This document shows positions 17,982 through 28,354 of a DNA stretch of 64,000 nt, in pieces; the first letter of the stretch is position 1, and every line of letters starts with the position of its first letter. Under the pieces are notes generated by a model that searched no databases, was not told the DNA's origin, and worked only from the letters and a program-made list of their open reading frames with translations. The DNA lies in assembly GCA_026393855.1 (NCBI GenBank), contig JAPKZJ010000070.1, positions 55,753 to 119,752 on the forward strand. The letters are read 5' to 3'. The position numbers were made by a program, and so were the translations under genes. This DNA is from Candidatus Aminicenantes bacterium (GTDB lineage: Bacteria; Acidobacteriota; Aminicenantia; Aminicenantales; UBA4085).

Positions 17982-18307
17982 TCTTCCTCTTCGCCCTCGG
18001 CCTCGAAAGCATCGTCCTCGTCGTCGTCTTCGTCGTCCTCGTCGAGATCGCGCTCCTCATCATAAGCGGCTTCGCCGTCCTCTTCCTTGCGCTGTTCGAT
18101 GGCCGATTCGAATTCGTCCTTGTCCTCGAAACGGCGCAGGCAATTGGTCGTGGCATCGGTGTAGACGAGCTCCAGGTAGTCGTCCTCGATCTGGCAGAAT
18201 ACGGATGTGCTATGGCCGGTCTGGAGATTGCCGACGGTTTCGGCCACCTCCGCCTTCTTCTTCAGCGCATCCAGCGTCAGCCAGCTTGAGATTTCGATCT
18301 CTTCCAT
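17975..18307 (-). CDS. Small protein with a very acidic C-terminal tail, function unknown
   Basis: A protein of 110 residues, not recognised. The first 75 residues look like a small folded domain (MEEIEISSWLTLDALKKKAE..., with one Cys in STSVFCQIEDD and another in TTNCLRRFED). The last 35 residues are almost entirely Asp and Glu. It has good codon use, its own promoter and a 7-base tail-to-tail overlap with mutS, so it is probably real. Acidic tails of this kind occur on histone-like, ribosome-associated or chaperone-binding proteins, but nothing here allows a choice. Confidence 0.6.
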   Translation of the reverse strand: MEEIEISSWLTLDALKKKAEVAETVGNLQTGHSTSVFCQIEDDYLELVYTDATTNCLRRFEDKDEFESAIEQRKEEDGEAAYDEERDLDEDDEDDDEDDAFEAEGEEEDY

Positions 18308-18337
18308 GATCGGCTCCCTCGAGTTCGTCCAAGACCA

Positions 18338-18365
18338 TAAATAACCATTTCAACGGAAATGTCAA
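18338..18365 (-). promoter_or_regulatory. Predicted promoter of the acidic small protein
   Basis: On the minus strand, a perfect TTGACA (18365-18360) followed after 16 bases by TATTTA (18343-18338). It diverges from the clpB promoter. Confidence 0.45.
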
Positions 18366-18392
18366 GCCGGCCCGGACCGGCGGCGGCTTGAC
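18361..18392. promoter_or_regulatory. 9-bp inverted repeat spanning both divergent -35 boxes
   Basis: GTCAAGCCG at 18361-18369 and its complement CGGCTTGAC at 18384-18392 are separated by 14 bases. Each arm overlaps the -35 box of one of the two divergent promoters. It may be an operator, or simply two -35 boxes with similar flanks. It is not a CIRCE element. Confidence 0.3.
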
Positions 18393-18416
18393 TTTTCCGG
18401 CCCTAGAACCTATCTA
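18388..18416 (+). promoter_or_regulatory. Predicted promoter of clpB
   Basis: TTGACT at 18388-18393, a 17-base spacer, then TATCTA at 18411-18416. The leader carries AAGGAGA (18434-18440) shortly before the ATG at 18447. No heat-shock operator (CIRCE) is visible. Confidence 0.45.
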
Positions 18417-18446
18417 AATAGTCAAGACAGGTTAAGGAGAAATGGC

Positions 18447-21035
<2,589 letters not shown>

Positions 21036-21066
21036 TGGGCTTCGCGGCCGGCGCGGCCGCTCCGGA

Positions 21067-21095
21067 TTGACAAACTCGGGAGCGTCCGCTAGAGT
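21067..21095 (+). promoter_or_regulatory. Predicted promoter of the FadL-like gene
   Basis: A perfect TTGACA at 21067-21072, a 17-base spacer and TAGAGT at 21090-21095. The short leader holds the ribosome binding site TGGAGG (21101-21106) before the ATG at 21114. Confidence 0.65.
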
Positions 21096-21113
21096 CATTC
21101 TGGAGGTTTTTCC

Positions 21114-22397
21114 ATGAAGATCCGCAAGATTCTAACGACCGCAGCCGCCCTCCTGGCGGTCTGTGTTCTCGCTTCCGGCAACGGCCTGAACCTGAACGGC
21201 CTCGGCAGCCGGGCCATCTCCATGGGCGGCGCCTACGTCGGCCTGGCCAACGATTTCAGCTCCCTCTTTTGGAACCCTGCGGGATTGGCCCATATCCGGA
21301 ACAAGACCTTCGGCTTCTACGGCGCCGACATCCTGCCGTCGGGATCGTACAATTATTCGGTCTCCTATCCGGCCCCGGTCGGGACGCTGACCCTGGTCGA
21401 CGCCAAGACCCTGACCAAGAACTACCTGGGCGGCATGGCCGTCTATGTCCAGCCCGTCACTTCGAACCTGGTTGTGGCCATGGGCGTCTACACGCCTTCG
21501 GGGTCCGGCGCCGCTTGGGACGGCGCGGACATGGGCGCCCTATCGGGCGGCGCCACGAACCTCGACTGGTCGAGCAAAGTCGGGCTGGTGACCTTCGCGC
21601 CGTCGATCGCCTACCGGCTCAACGACATGTTCACCTTCGGCGCCTCCCTGAACATCAACTACGGCATGTTCGATCTCTCCACGTACGGCGGCTCGATCCC
21701 CGGGCTCATCGATCTCGGGCAGTATACCGAATCGGAGACCGGCTGGGGCCTGGGGGCGACGTTCGGCATGCAGTTCCAGCCCCATCCGATGGTCCGCCTG
21801 GGCCTGGTCTACCGGACCTCCAGCACCGTCAAGTTCTCCGGCACGGCGGAAATGTCCCAGCTCCAGATCCTAGGCGCGTCGCCGGAATCGGACATGACCC
21901 GGGATCTGACCTGGCCGGCTTGGCTGGCCGGCGGTATCGCCATCATGCCGACCGATCGTCTGACCGTGACGGCCGACATCCAATATACCAACTGGAAGAA
22001 GATCGAGACCCTCGACACCGCCTATTTGAACCCGTTCTGGTCGCTGTTGATGACCACGGCGGGCCAGACCTCCATCCCCATGGCCTGGCGGGACGCCGTG
22101 CAGATCCGGTTCGGGGCCGAGTACAAGCTCAGCCCCTCGCTGGCGATCCGCGGCGGGTACTACAACGACCCCGCCCCGGCTCCCGATGAGACGATGACCA
22201 TCCTCCTGCCCAACTACGACTTCAACGTCCTGACCTTCGGGCTCGGCTACGAGACCAAGGGCCTGAGCCTGGATTTCGGGGTGGAGGTCCTCATGGGCAA
22301 GGAGCGGTCGATCGGGGCCGAGCTCGTCGACGCCATGCCCGGCGTCTATAATATGAAAATCCTCCTCCCGACGATCTCGGTGCATTATAAGTTCTGA
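21114..22397 (+). CDS. FadL/OmpP1/TodX-family outer membrane transport protein
   Basis: A protein of 427 residues with a signal peptide (ILTTAAALLAVCVLASG). Directly after it comes the family signature: NLNGLGSRAISMGGAYVGLA and SSLFWNPAGLAHI. The remainder alternates like a beta-barrel and the protein ends in Phe (VHYKF), as outer-membrane barrels do. FadL proteins let hydrophobic compounds such as long-chain fatty acids or aromatics cross the outer membrane; the ligand here is unknown. It has its own strong promoter, and galU follows after 32 bases. Confidence 0.88.
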   Translation: MKIRKILTTAAALLAVCVLASGNGLNLNGLGSRAISMGGAYVGLANDFSSLFWNPAGLAHIRNKTFGFYGADILPSGSYNYSVSYPAPVGTLTLVDAKTLTKNYLGGMAVYVQPVTSNLVVAMGVYTPSGSGAAWDGADMGALSGGATNLDWSSKVGLVTFAPSIAYRLNDMFTFGASLNINYGMFDLSTYGGSIPGLIDLGQYTESETGWGLGATFGMQFQPHPMVRLGLVYRTSSTVKFSGTAEMSQLQILGASPESDMTRDLTWPAWLAGGIAIMPTDRLTVTADIQYTNWKKIETLDTAYLNPFWSLLMTTAGQTSIPMAWRDAVQIRFGAEYKLSPSLAIRGGYYNDPAPAPDETMTILLPNYDFNVLTFGLGYETKGLSLDFGVEVLMGKERSIGAELVDAMPGVYNMKILLPTISVHYKF

Positions 22398-22429
22398 GCC
22401 GCGTCTCCGCTCCGGCGGAAAGCCCAACC

Positions 22430-23260
22430 ATGCCCAAGGTTCGAAAAGTCCTCATCCCGGCCGCCGGCTTCGGCACCCGCTCCCTGCCCGCGTCCAAGGC
22501 CGTGCCGAAAGAGATGCTGCCGCTCGTCGACAAGCCCCTCATTCAAGTGGCGGTTGAGGAAGCGGTCGCGGCGGGGTTCAGCGAGATCGGGATCATCATC
22601 GCGCCCTGGAAGACGGCCATCCGCGACCATTTCGGACCCAGTCCCGCCCTCGAAGCCTTTCTGGCGAAGAAAGGCCGGGCGGACTTGCTCGACGGGCTCC
22701 GTCGGATCCAGTCCCTGGCCGAAATCACCTTCCTCGAACAACGCGAACAGCTCGGCCTCGGCCACGCCGTTTCGATGGGCGAGGCCTTTGCCGCGGGCGA
22801 GCCCGTCGCGGTGATGAATCCTGATACTGTCTACGACTGCGATGTGCCCTGCCTGGGCCAGTTGAAGGCGGTGTTTGAAGAGACCGGCGCCGCGACGGTC
22901 GTCCTCGGCCGAATCGGGCCCGAGGAGACGCGAACAAAGGGTGTTGCCCGTGTGGAGCCGATCCGGGGCAACGTCTATCGCGTCCTGGACCTGGTCGAGA
23001 AGCCCGGGCCCGAAAACGCCCCCTCGGACATGGGTGTCCTGGGACGCTATGTCTTCACTCCCGGCGTGTTCGAAGCCATCCGGGCGACGCGGCCCGGATA
23101 CGGCGGCGAAATCCAGATCACCGACGCGATCCGGATTCTCCTGGGTCGGGAGCCGGTTCGGGGCGTCCTTTTCGAGGGCCGGCGGTTCGACGCCGGCGAG
23201 CCGGGGGGGTATATCGAGGCCTTCGCGGCGTTCGCCGCCAAGCGGCGGGAACCGTTCTAG
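22430..23260 (+). CDS. galU: UTP-glucose-1-phosphate uridylyltransferase
   Basis: A protein of 276 residues with the nucleotidyltransferase motif IPAAGFGTRSLPASKAVPKE and MLPLVDKPLIQ, both characteristic of GalU. LGLGHAVSMGEAF and VMNPDTVYD follow (metal and substrate binding), then GVARVEPIRG and GYGGEIQITDAIR. It makes UDP-glucose for glycans. It is slightly shorter than E. coli GalU (302). The stop overlaps by 4 bases with the stop of the convergent gene. Confidence 0.92.
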   Translation: MPKVRKVLIPAAGFGTRSLPASKAVPKEMLPLVDKPLIQVAVEEAVAAGFSEIGIIIAPWKTAIRDHFGPSPALEAFLAKKGRADLLDGLRRIQSLAEITFLEQREQLGLGHAVSMGEAFAAGEPVAVMNPDTVYDCDVPCLGQLKAVFEETGAATVVLGRIGPEETRTKGVARVEPIRGNVYRVLDLVEKPGPENAPSDMGVLGRYVFTPGVFEAIRATRPGYGGEIQITDAIRILLGREPVRGVLFEGRRFDAGEPGGYIEAFAAFAAKRREPF

Positions 23261-23838
23261 TTCGCCTTGGGCGCGGCCATCAGAGCCGCGATCATCGCCT
23301 GGATCTCCGCGCCCTTGGCCTCGAATTCCCGCGCCAAGTTCTCGTCGCGCGTGGTCCTTTTCCCTTCCAAGCACAGGATCAGGCCCCGTTCGAGGAAGGT
23401 GATCTTGCCGGGCCGCTTGGGAATCTCGGCCGCCTTGGCCATCGCCTCCGCGACCTGTTCCATGATCCGATCGTGCAGGACGCGGTCTTTCTCGTCATGA
23501 TAGAAGGCTTTCAGGTCGGAGGGGGTGGAGGGAGGGATATCGGGCAAGTCGTAATGCTCGGCCAGGGCGGAGAGCTTCTCGGCGTGGTCGCGGATGACTT
23601 CGAAGCGGGCCGAAATCGCGGCCGGATTGCGGGACGTCTGGATGATCCGTTTGCTCTCCTCGATCATTTTGGCGTGGCGGCGAGCGGTTTCTTCAGCCAC
23701 TCGCTGGCGTTCGCGCTCGGCCGCTCGGGCCCGCCGAGCGCGGCGGAGCGATCGGACCAGCAAGGCCAGAATGAATCCGGCTAAAAGGACGGAGAAAACT
23801 CCTATCAGGACGAAATTGTTCATAAAAAATACACTCAC
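23257..23838 (-). CDS. Membrane-anchored coiled-coil protein, function unknown
   Basis: A protein of 193 residues from the GTG at 23838, or 188 from the ATG at 23823. One N-terminal membrane helix (FVLIGVFSVLLAGFILALLV) is followed by a strongly basic, then charged, coiled-coil stretch (RRARRARAAERERQRVAEE). A helical domain comes next, containing EHYDLPDIPPSTPSDLKAFY and ITFLERGLILCLEGKRTTRD. I do not recognise the family. The topology suggests a cytoplasmic domain hung from the inner membrane. No Shine-Dalgarno sequence is visible for either start. Confidence 0.6.
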   Translation of the reverse strand: MSVFFMNNFVLIGVFSVLLAGFILALLVRSLRRARRARAAERERQRVAEETARRHAKMIEESKRIIQTSRNPAAISARFEVIRDHAEKLSALAEHYDLPDIPPSTPSDLKAFYHDEKDRVLHDRIMEQVAEAMAKAAEIPKRPGKITFLERGLILCLEGKRTTRDENLAREFEAKGAEIQAMIAALMAAPKAN

Positions 23839-23850
23839 GGGTCTGGGCCC

Positions 23851-23878
23851 ATATTATCGAATTCGCAGGAAAAATCAA
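23851..23878 (-). promoter_or_regulatory. Possible promoter of the coiled-coil membrane protein
   Basis: On the minus strand, TTGATT (23878-23873), a 16-base spacer and TAATAT (23856-23851). The predicted transcript start is only about 6 bases from the GTG at 23838. Confidence 0.35.
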
Positions 23879-23933
23879 GAATCAACGACTGGGCGATATC
23901 GGCGGAGGGTAGGGGGAGGCGGGAAAGAGGGAA

Positions 23934-24006
23934 TGGCGAGGGAGGGAATTGAACCCCCGACGCAGGGATTTTCAGTCCCTCGCTCTACCAGCTGAGCTAC
24001 CTCGCC
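23934..24006 (-). tRNA. tRNA-Phe (anticodon GAA)
   Basis: A complete cloverleaf on the minus strand. The acceptor stem is GGCGAGG / CCTCGCC, the D arm GCTC...GAGC, and the anticodon loop CTGAAAA on a five-pair stem. The T arm has the loop TTCAATT. The discriminator base is A at 23934 and CCA is not encoded. Length is 73 bases. The anticodon GAA reads both Phe codons. Confidence 0.95.
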
Positions 24007-24042
24007 ATCGGAAAGCGCCTCCGGACCCCGGAAGCGCGTCAT

Positions 24043-24071
24043 AGTATATTTTTCCGGCCCCCGATTGTCAA
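24043..24071 (-). promoter_or_regulatory. Promoter of tRNA-Phe
   Basis: On the minus strand, a perfect TTGACA (24071-24066), a 17-base spacer and TATACT (24048-24043). It is the best match in the window, as expected of a stable RNA gene. Confidence 0.7.
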
Positions 24072-24120
24072 CAATTTCGCCGGAGCGCGGTTTCCGCGGC
24101 CCGCGAGAGCCGCCCGGTTA

Positions 24121-24129
24121 TGGTAAAAT
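24121..24129 (+). promoter_or_regulatory. Extended -10 box of the GT4 gene, apparently leaderless
   Basis: TGGTAAAAT is an extended -10 (TGn-TAAAAT). Its last base lies exactly 6 bases before the GTG start at 24136. No -35 box and no Shine-Dalgarno sequence are seen. Confidence 0.45.
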
Positions 24130-24135
24130 GCCTTC

Positions 24136-25131
24136 GTGCCGCCGCTTCGGATCGCCGCCCTCCTGCCTCACGTGGACGTCTACGGAGGCGTCCGCCGGTA
24201 CCTCGAGCTGGGCAACGCCCTGGCCGCCCGCGGCCATCGCTTCGTGCTGTACCATCCGGCGGGCGGCCCGCCTGCCTGGCTGGACTTCCGAGCCGAGACG
24301 CGCCCCTTTGCGGCCCTGGGCGAAGAGCCGTTCGACATCGGCATGTGCGGCGAGTATTCCATCCTCCCGGTCTTCGACAAGCTTCCGGCCGCCCGCCGCT
24401 TCTTCTACTTCGTCCTGGAAGGCCACAAGGCCGAGCGGGCCGTGGCCCGCCGCCGCGACCTGCTTTTCCTGGGCAATTCCGAGGGGATTTGCCGGCGGCT
24501 GGAAAAAAGATACGGGATAGTGGTCGAGCGTGCCCCGGGCGGAGTCAATCCCGCGATCTTCCACCCCGTCGAAGCAACTAGAGAGGGCGCGGAGTTCCGG
24601 GTGCTCTGCTACGGCCGGATCACCAGGAAGCGCAAGGGCGTGCCCCAAGTCATCCGGGCGGTCGAAGGATTGGCCCGTCGCGGCAGGCGGGTTCGCATGA
24701 TTTTCTTCGATACCCAGGTCGGGCAGGACCGGCGCGATCCTCGGCCCCTGATCCGGACGGACGTGCCGTTCGATTTCCACCTCAACCTGCCCCAAGAGCG
24801 GATGGCCTGGCTTTACGCCCAAGCCGACGTCTTTGTCAGCGCCGAGCGCCGGGCCGGATGGTCGAACACCTGCGCCGAGGCCATGGCCTGCCGCGTGCCG
24901 GTCGTGTGCACGCCCAGCGGAACACGCGATTTCGCCGAAGATGGCCGCACCGCTCTCGTCGTGCCTCGGCCTTCGCCGCGCCTTTTACGCCGCGGGATCG
25001 AGCGCCTGATGCGCGACCCGGATCTCCGGGCCGGATTGGCCGGCAGAGGATACGACCGCATCCTGTCTTTCCGCTGGGAGACATTGGCCGAGCGATTGGA
25101 AGGAATTTTCCGGATCGCGATAGATCGTTAA
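24136..25131 (+). CDS. Glycosyltransferase family 4-like protein
   Basis: A protein of 331 residues with a GT-B fold pattern. The N-terminal acceptor domain opens with LRIAALLPHVDVYGGVRRYLEL (glycine-rich loop VYGGV). The C-terminal donor domain begins around RVLCYGRITRKRKGVPQVIRA, followed by DVFVSAERRAGWSNTCAEAM, matching the E-x7-E-type motif of family 4 retaining transferases. It probably adds a sugar from a nucleotide-sugar donor to a glycan or lipid; donor and acceptor are unknown. The start is GTG, where the family pattern begins. No other glycan genes are adjacent except galU 0.9 kb away. Confidence 0.8.
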   Translation: MPPLRIAALLPHVDVYGGVRRYLELGNALAARGHRFVLYHPAGGPPAWLDFRAETRPFAALGEEPFDIGMCGEYSILPVFDKLPAARRFFYFVLEGHKAERAVARRRDLLFLGNSEGICRRLEKRYGIVVERAPGGVNPAIFHPVEATREGAEFRVLCYGRITRKRKGVPQVIRAVEGLARRGRRVRMIFFDTQVGQDRRDPRPLIRTDVPFDFHLNLPQERMAWLYAQADVFVSAERRAGWSNTCAEAMACRVPVVCTPSGTRDFAEDGRTALVVPRPSPRLLRRGIERLMRDPDLRAGLAGRGYDRILSFRWETLAERLEGIFRIAIDR

Positions 25132-25190
25132 GTGTCACGCCCTCTTTCCCGGGGCCTGATTAGGGGGAAAACGGTCTGCCCGGGCCAAAA

Positions 25191-25219
25191 TTGAAAACGC
25201 CCCCCCCTTGTGATATTCT
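25191..25219 (+). promoter_or_regulatory. Predicted promoter of the DUF465-to-priA gene run
   Basis: TTGAAA at 25191-25196, a 17-base spacer containing a run of eight C, and TATTCT at 25214-25219. The leader is about 12 bases, with no clear Shine-Dalgarno sequence. Confidence 0.5.
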
Positions 25220-25237
25220 TTCAATCCGAGACGCGGC

Positions 25238-25459
25238 ATGGACGAACAGCGGATAAAGGAACAGCTTTTAGTCTCGAATCCCGAATTCCGCCGGCTCCAT
25301 GACGAGCACCGGCGGCACGAATCGCGGCTGGTTGAGATGGCCGCCAAGCCGTTCCTCAACCCGGACGAGCTGGTTCACGAAAAGGAGCTGAAGAAGCTCA
25401 AGCTCGTCCTGAAGGACAAAATGGCCCTTATGATCTCCGCATACGGGAAGTCCCTTTAA
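25238..25459 (+). CDS. DUF465 (YdcH-like) small protein
   Basis: A protein of 73 residues made of two charged helices. Segments such as NPEFRRLHDEHRRHESRL and EKELKKLKLVLKDKMALMI match the DUF465/YdcH family in length, the L-x-x-EH-R pattern and the KL-LKD-M ending. The family is widespread and its function is not established. It is the first gene of a tight run of seven genes reaching priA. Confidence 0.8.
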   Translation: MDEQRIKEQLLVSNPEFRRLHDEHRRHESRLVEMAAKPFLNPDELVHEKELKKLKLVLKDKMALMISAYGKSL

Positions 25460-25477
25460 GGCGTGCGCAGTTCTGCC

Positions 25478-26506
25478 ATGGCACCACAACCCAAGATCAA
25501 GCTGGCCCTCGTCGGCGGCGACAGCCTTCGCGGGCGGGAATTCAAGGAAGCCCTGGCGCGCTCGTCGTGGCAGGGCGTCGATATCGAGTTCTTTGATCCG
25601 GAGGTCCAGGAGGAGTTCGGCAAGCTGACCGATTTCCGGGACGAGCCCCGGGTCGTGCGGTCTCTCAAAGGCGAAGACCTGGAGGGCAAGGACCTGGTCT
25701 TTAGCGCGGCCGAGAAGAGCCAAGGCCCGGCCCTTCGCCTCTTAGCCTCCAAATTCAAATTCCGGCTGTACGACCTGAGCGAAGCCTTCAACGACGATCC
25801 GTCCGTCCCCCTGGTCGTCTCCGGCGTCAACGACCGGACCTTGGACCGCCGCAAGACGAAGATCCTGGCCAACCCCAATCCGGCCACGGTCATCCTGTCC
25901 CACCTTTTTCATCTCCTCGAGCCCGCCTATGGGCTGGCCAAGGCGGTGACTCTCGTTCTGCAGCCGGTCTCGGCCTTCGACGACCCGGGAATCCAAGAGC
26001 TGGCCAGCCAGAGCGCCGCCCTGTTGAGCGGCGCCGATCCCGAGAAGAAAGTCTTCAAGGAGCAGATCGCCTTCAACCTCCTGTCCCACACCGAAAAGCC
26101 GGATCCGGACGGTTCATGCACCGTCGAGCTGCAGATCGCAGCTGAGGTCAAACGCGTTCTGGACCGGCCCGACCTGCCGCTGTCCTTGGCCACGATCCAG
26201 GCGCCGGTATTCCATACCTACACCCTGGTCAGCTACATCGAGCTTGTCCGGGACGCCGACTTGGCCGGCCTGGAAGCTCTCTTCGCCGGCAACCCGATCT
26301 TCACCATGACGCCTTTCCGGGAAGGCTGCGCCGCCTCGCCCTTGAGTGTGGCCGGCAAGGACGAGATCTTCGTCGGCCGGCTGAAGCGCGAAACGGCCGT
26401 GCCACGGGCTTTCTGGGTTTGGCTGGTGGCCGACAACCTAACCCGCGGCTCGGCCTTGAACGCGGTGGAGACGGCGCGCCGCTTCGTGGGGGCGAAAGCC
26501 CGCTAG
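25478..26506 (+). CDS. Aspartate-semialdehyde dehydrogenase homologue lacking the catalytic cysteine
   Basis: A protein of 342 residues related to Asd/USG-1. The N-terminal nucleotide-binding motif KIKLALVGGDSLRGREF matches the Asd pattern (VGATG-x-VG), slightly altered. The active-site segment, normally ANPNCST, reads ANPNPATV at residues 131-138, so the nucleophile is Pro135. The later His in FHTYTLVSYIEL is kept. It is therefore unlikely to be an Asd enzyme and resembles the catalytically silent USG-1 group of unknown role. The open frame also allows a GTG start at 25463; I prefer the ATG at 25478. Confidence 0.75.
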   Translation: MAPQPKIKLALVGGDSLRGREFKEALARSSWQGVDIEFFDPEVQEEFGKLTDFRDEPRVVRSLKGEDLEGKDLVFSAAEKSQGPALRLLASKFKFRLYDLSEAFNDDPSVPLVVSGVNDRTLDRRKTKILANPNPATVILSHLFHLLEPAYGLAKAVTLVLQPVSAFDDPGIQELASQSAALLSGADPEKKVFKEQIAFNLLSHTEKPDPDGSCTVELQIAAEVKRVLDRPDLPLSLATIQAPVFHTYTLVSYIELVRDADLAGLEALFAGNPIFTMTPFREGCAASPLSVAGKDEIFVGRLKRETAVPRAFWVWLVADNLTRGSALNAVETARRFVGAKAR

Positions 26507-26518
26507 GGCGAAGCCGCC

Positions 26519-28354
26519 ATGTTCCGACTCCTGAAGCTGACTCTCCGCGAGCGCAAATACGTCGCCCTGGCCTTCCTGGCCACCCTCTTCGTGGCGCTCT
26601 TCAGCTCCACGTTCCTCGCTCTCACTCAGCCCATCATCGACAATATGTTCATGCCCAAGGCCCAGCAGGTTGAACAACAGCAGCGGATGACGCAAGAGCA
26701 CCCGGGGGCCGCGGTCGCCCGGACCCGGCTATTGGATGTCGTGTGGCGGACGCTGGGCGTTGCGCAGGACGATATCAAGCGGGTATTACCCTGGGTCGTT
26801 CTCTTCGTCCTCTTCGGCAAGAGCCTGTTCACCTTCCTGTCCTCGTTCTTCATGAAAGCGGTCGGCAACCGGATCGTCAAGACCCTGCGCGATCGGCTCT
26901 ACGAACACATCCTCTATCAATCCACCTCTTTCTTCGATACTGCGACCACAGGCGACCTGATGTCCCGGCTGACCAACGACGTCGACCGCATCCAACAGGC
27001 GGTCGGAACGGCCATGAGCGATCTGGTCGAAGAGACCTTCGTCATGATCGGCATCCTGTTCTTGATGCTGACCATCGACTGGGAGCTGGCCCTGATGTCT
27101 CTCGTTCTGACTCCTTTGGCCGTCCTGCCCATGGCCGCCTTCAGCAAGCAGCTCAAGAAGCAGGGCCGCCGCAGCCAGGTCAAGATGGCCGAGATCTACG
27201 GCCACATCTACGAGACCATCGCCGGCCACCGCATCGTCAAGGCCTTCACCATGGAGCCGTTCGAGCTGCGCAAGTTCCTGAAGGCCTCCTGGCGCTACTT
27301 CCGGATCAACCTCAAGCTGGCCTGGATCTCCTCGCTGTCCTCGCCGTTCATGGAGTTCGTCGGCGGCCTGGTCGGCGCTTTCATCCTGGTCATCGGCTCG
27401 CGCCGGATCACCAGCGGCCACATCTCCGCCGGCGATTTCGGCGCCTTCACCTTGGCCATCTTCTCGCTATTCACCCCGATCAAGCGGCTGACTCGGGCCC
27501 AGAACACCGTCGTCCAGGCGACCGCCTGCCTGGACCGGGTGGAGGAAATCCTGCGGATGCCGAGGCAGGTGCAGGACCGGCCCGGCGCCTACCCCCTGCC
27601 GCCCATCCAGGGCCGGGTCCGCTACGAGGCCGTCCGCTTCTCCTACCAGTCCGACCGGCCCGTCCTGCACGACATCAGCTTCGAGGTCGAGCCGCGCCAG
27701 ACCGTGGCGCTGGTCGGGTTCAGCGGCGCCGGCAAGACGACCATCATCAACCTGCTGGCCCGCTTTTACGAGCCGACCGCAGGCCGGGTGATGATCGACG
27801 GCATCGACATCCGCGACGTCACCCTGGCCTCGCTGCGGTCCCAGATCGGCCTGGTGACCCAGGACATCGTCCTCTTCAACGACACGGTCCGGGCCAACAT
27901 CGCCTACGGGCTGGACGACGTGGCGCCCGAGCGGATCGTCGCCGCGGCCGAAGCGGCCGAGTGCCACCGCTTCATCGTCGACCTGCCGAAAGGCTACGAC
28001 ACCCCGATCGGCGAACGGGGCGGCCTGCTCTCGGTCGGCCAGCGGCAACGGCTGGCGATCGCCCGGGCTCTGCTCAAGAACCCGCCCATCCTGATCCTGG
28101 ACGAGGCCACCAGCTCGCTTGATTCCGAGTCCGAGCGGCTGATCCAGAAGGCCCTGGCCCGGATCATGAAGGACCGCACCACCTTCGTCATCGCCCACCG
28201 CCTGTCCACCATCCGCAACGCCGACATCATCCTGGTCATCGAGAAGGGCCGCATCGTCGAGGCCGGCCCGCACGACAAGCTCCTCCGCAAGCGGGGAGTC
28301 TACCGGATGCTGTACGACCTGCAGTTCTCGCAGGACGAGGAGATCGCCCCATGA
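26519..28354 (+). CDS. MsbA-like ABC exporter (lipid flippase type)
   Basis: A half-transporter of 611 residues. About six membrane helices fill the first 330 residues (e.g. VALAFLATLFVALFSSTFLA). The ATPase domain has Walker A GFSGAGKTTIINLLA, signature LLSVGQRQRLAIARALL and Walker B ILILDEATSSLDSE. The signature reads LSVGQ instead of LSGGQ, a mild change. It forms a homodimer in the inner membrane; by family similarity it would flip lipid A or another lipid or drug. It is translationally coupled to yicC (ATGA overlap). Confidence 0.85.
   Translation: MFRLLKLTLRERKYVALAFLATLFVALFSSTFLALTQPIIDNMFMPKAQQVEQQQRMTQEHPGAAVARTRLLDVVWRTLGVAQDDIKRVLPWVVLFVLFGKSLFTFLSSFFMKAVGNRIVKTLRDRLYEHILYQSTSFFDTATTGDLMSRLTNDVDRIQQAVGTAMSDLVEETFVMIGILFLMLTIDWELALMSLVLTPLAVLPMAAFSKQLKKQGRRSQVKMAEIYGHIYETIAGHRIVKAFTMEPFELRKFLKASWRYFRINLKLAWISSLSSPFMEFVGGLVGAFILVIGSRRITSGHISAGDFGAFTLAIFSLFTPIKRLTRAQNTVVQATACLDRVEEILRMPRQVQDRPGAYPLPPIQGRVRYEAVRFSYQSDRPVLHDISFEVEPRQTVALVGFSGAGKTTIINLLARFYEPTAGRVMIDGIDIRDVTLASLRSQIGLVTQDIVLFNDTVRANIAYGLDDVAPERIVAAAEAAECHRFIVDLPKGYDTPIGERGGLLSVGQRQRLAIARALLKNPPILILDEATSSLDSESERLIQKALARIMKDRTTFVIAHRLSTIRNADIILVIEKGRIVEAGPHDKLLRKRGVYRMLYDLQFSQDEEIAP

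Noticed and set aside
18361..18446. CIRCE or other known heat-shock operator before clpB
   Set aside because: The CIRCE half-sites TTAGCACTC / GAGTGCTAA are absent; only an unrelated 9-bp inverted repeat is present.
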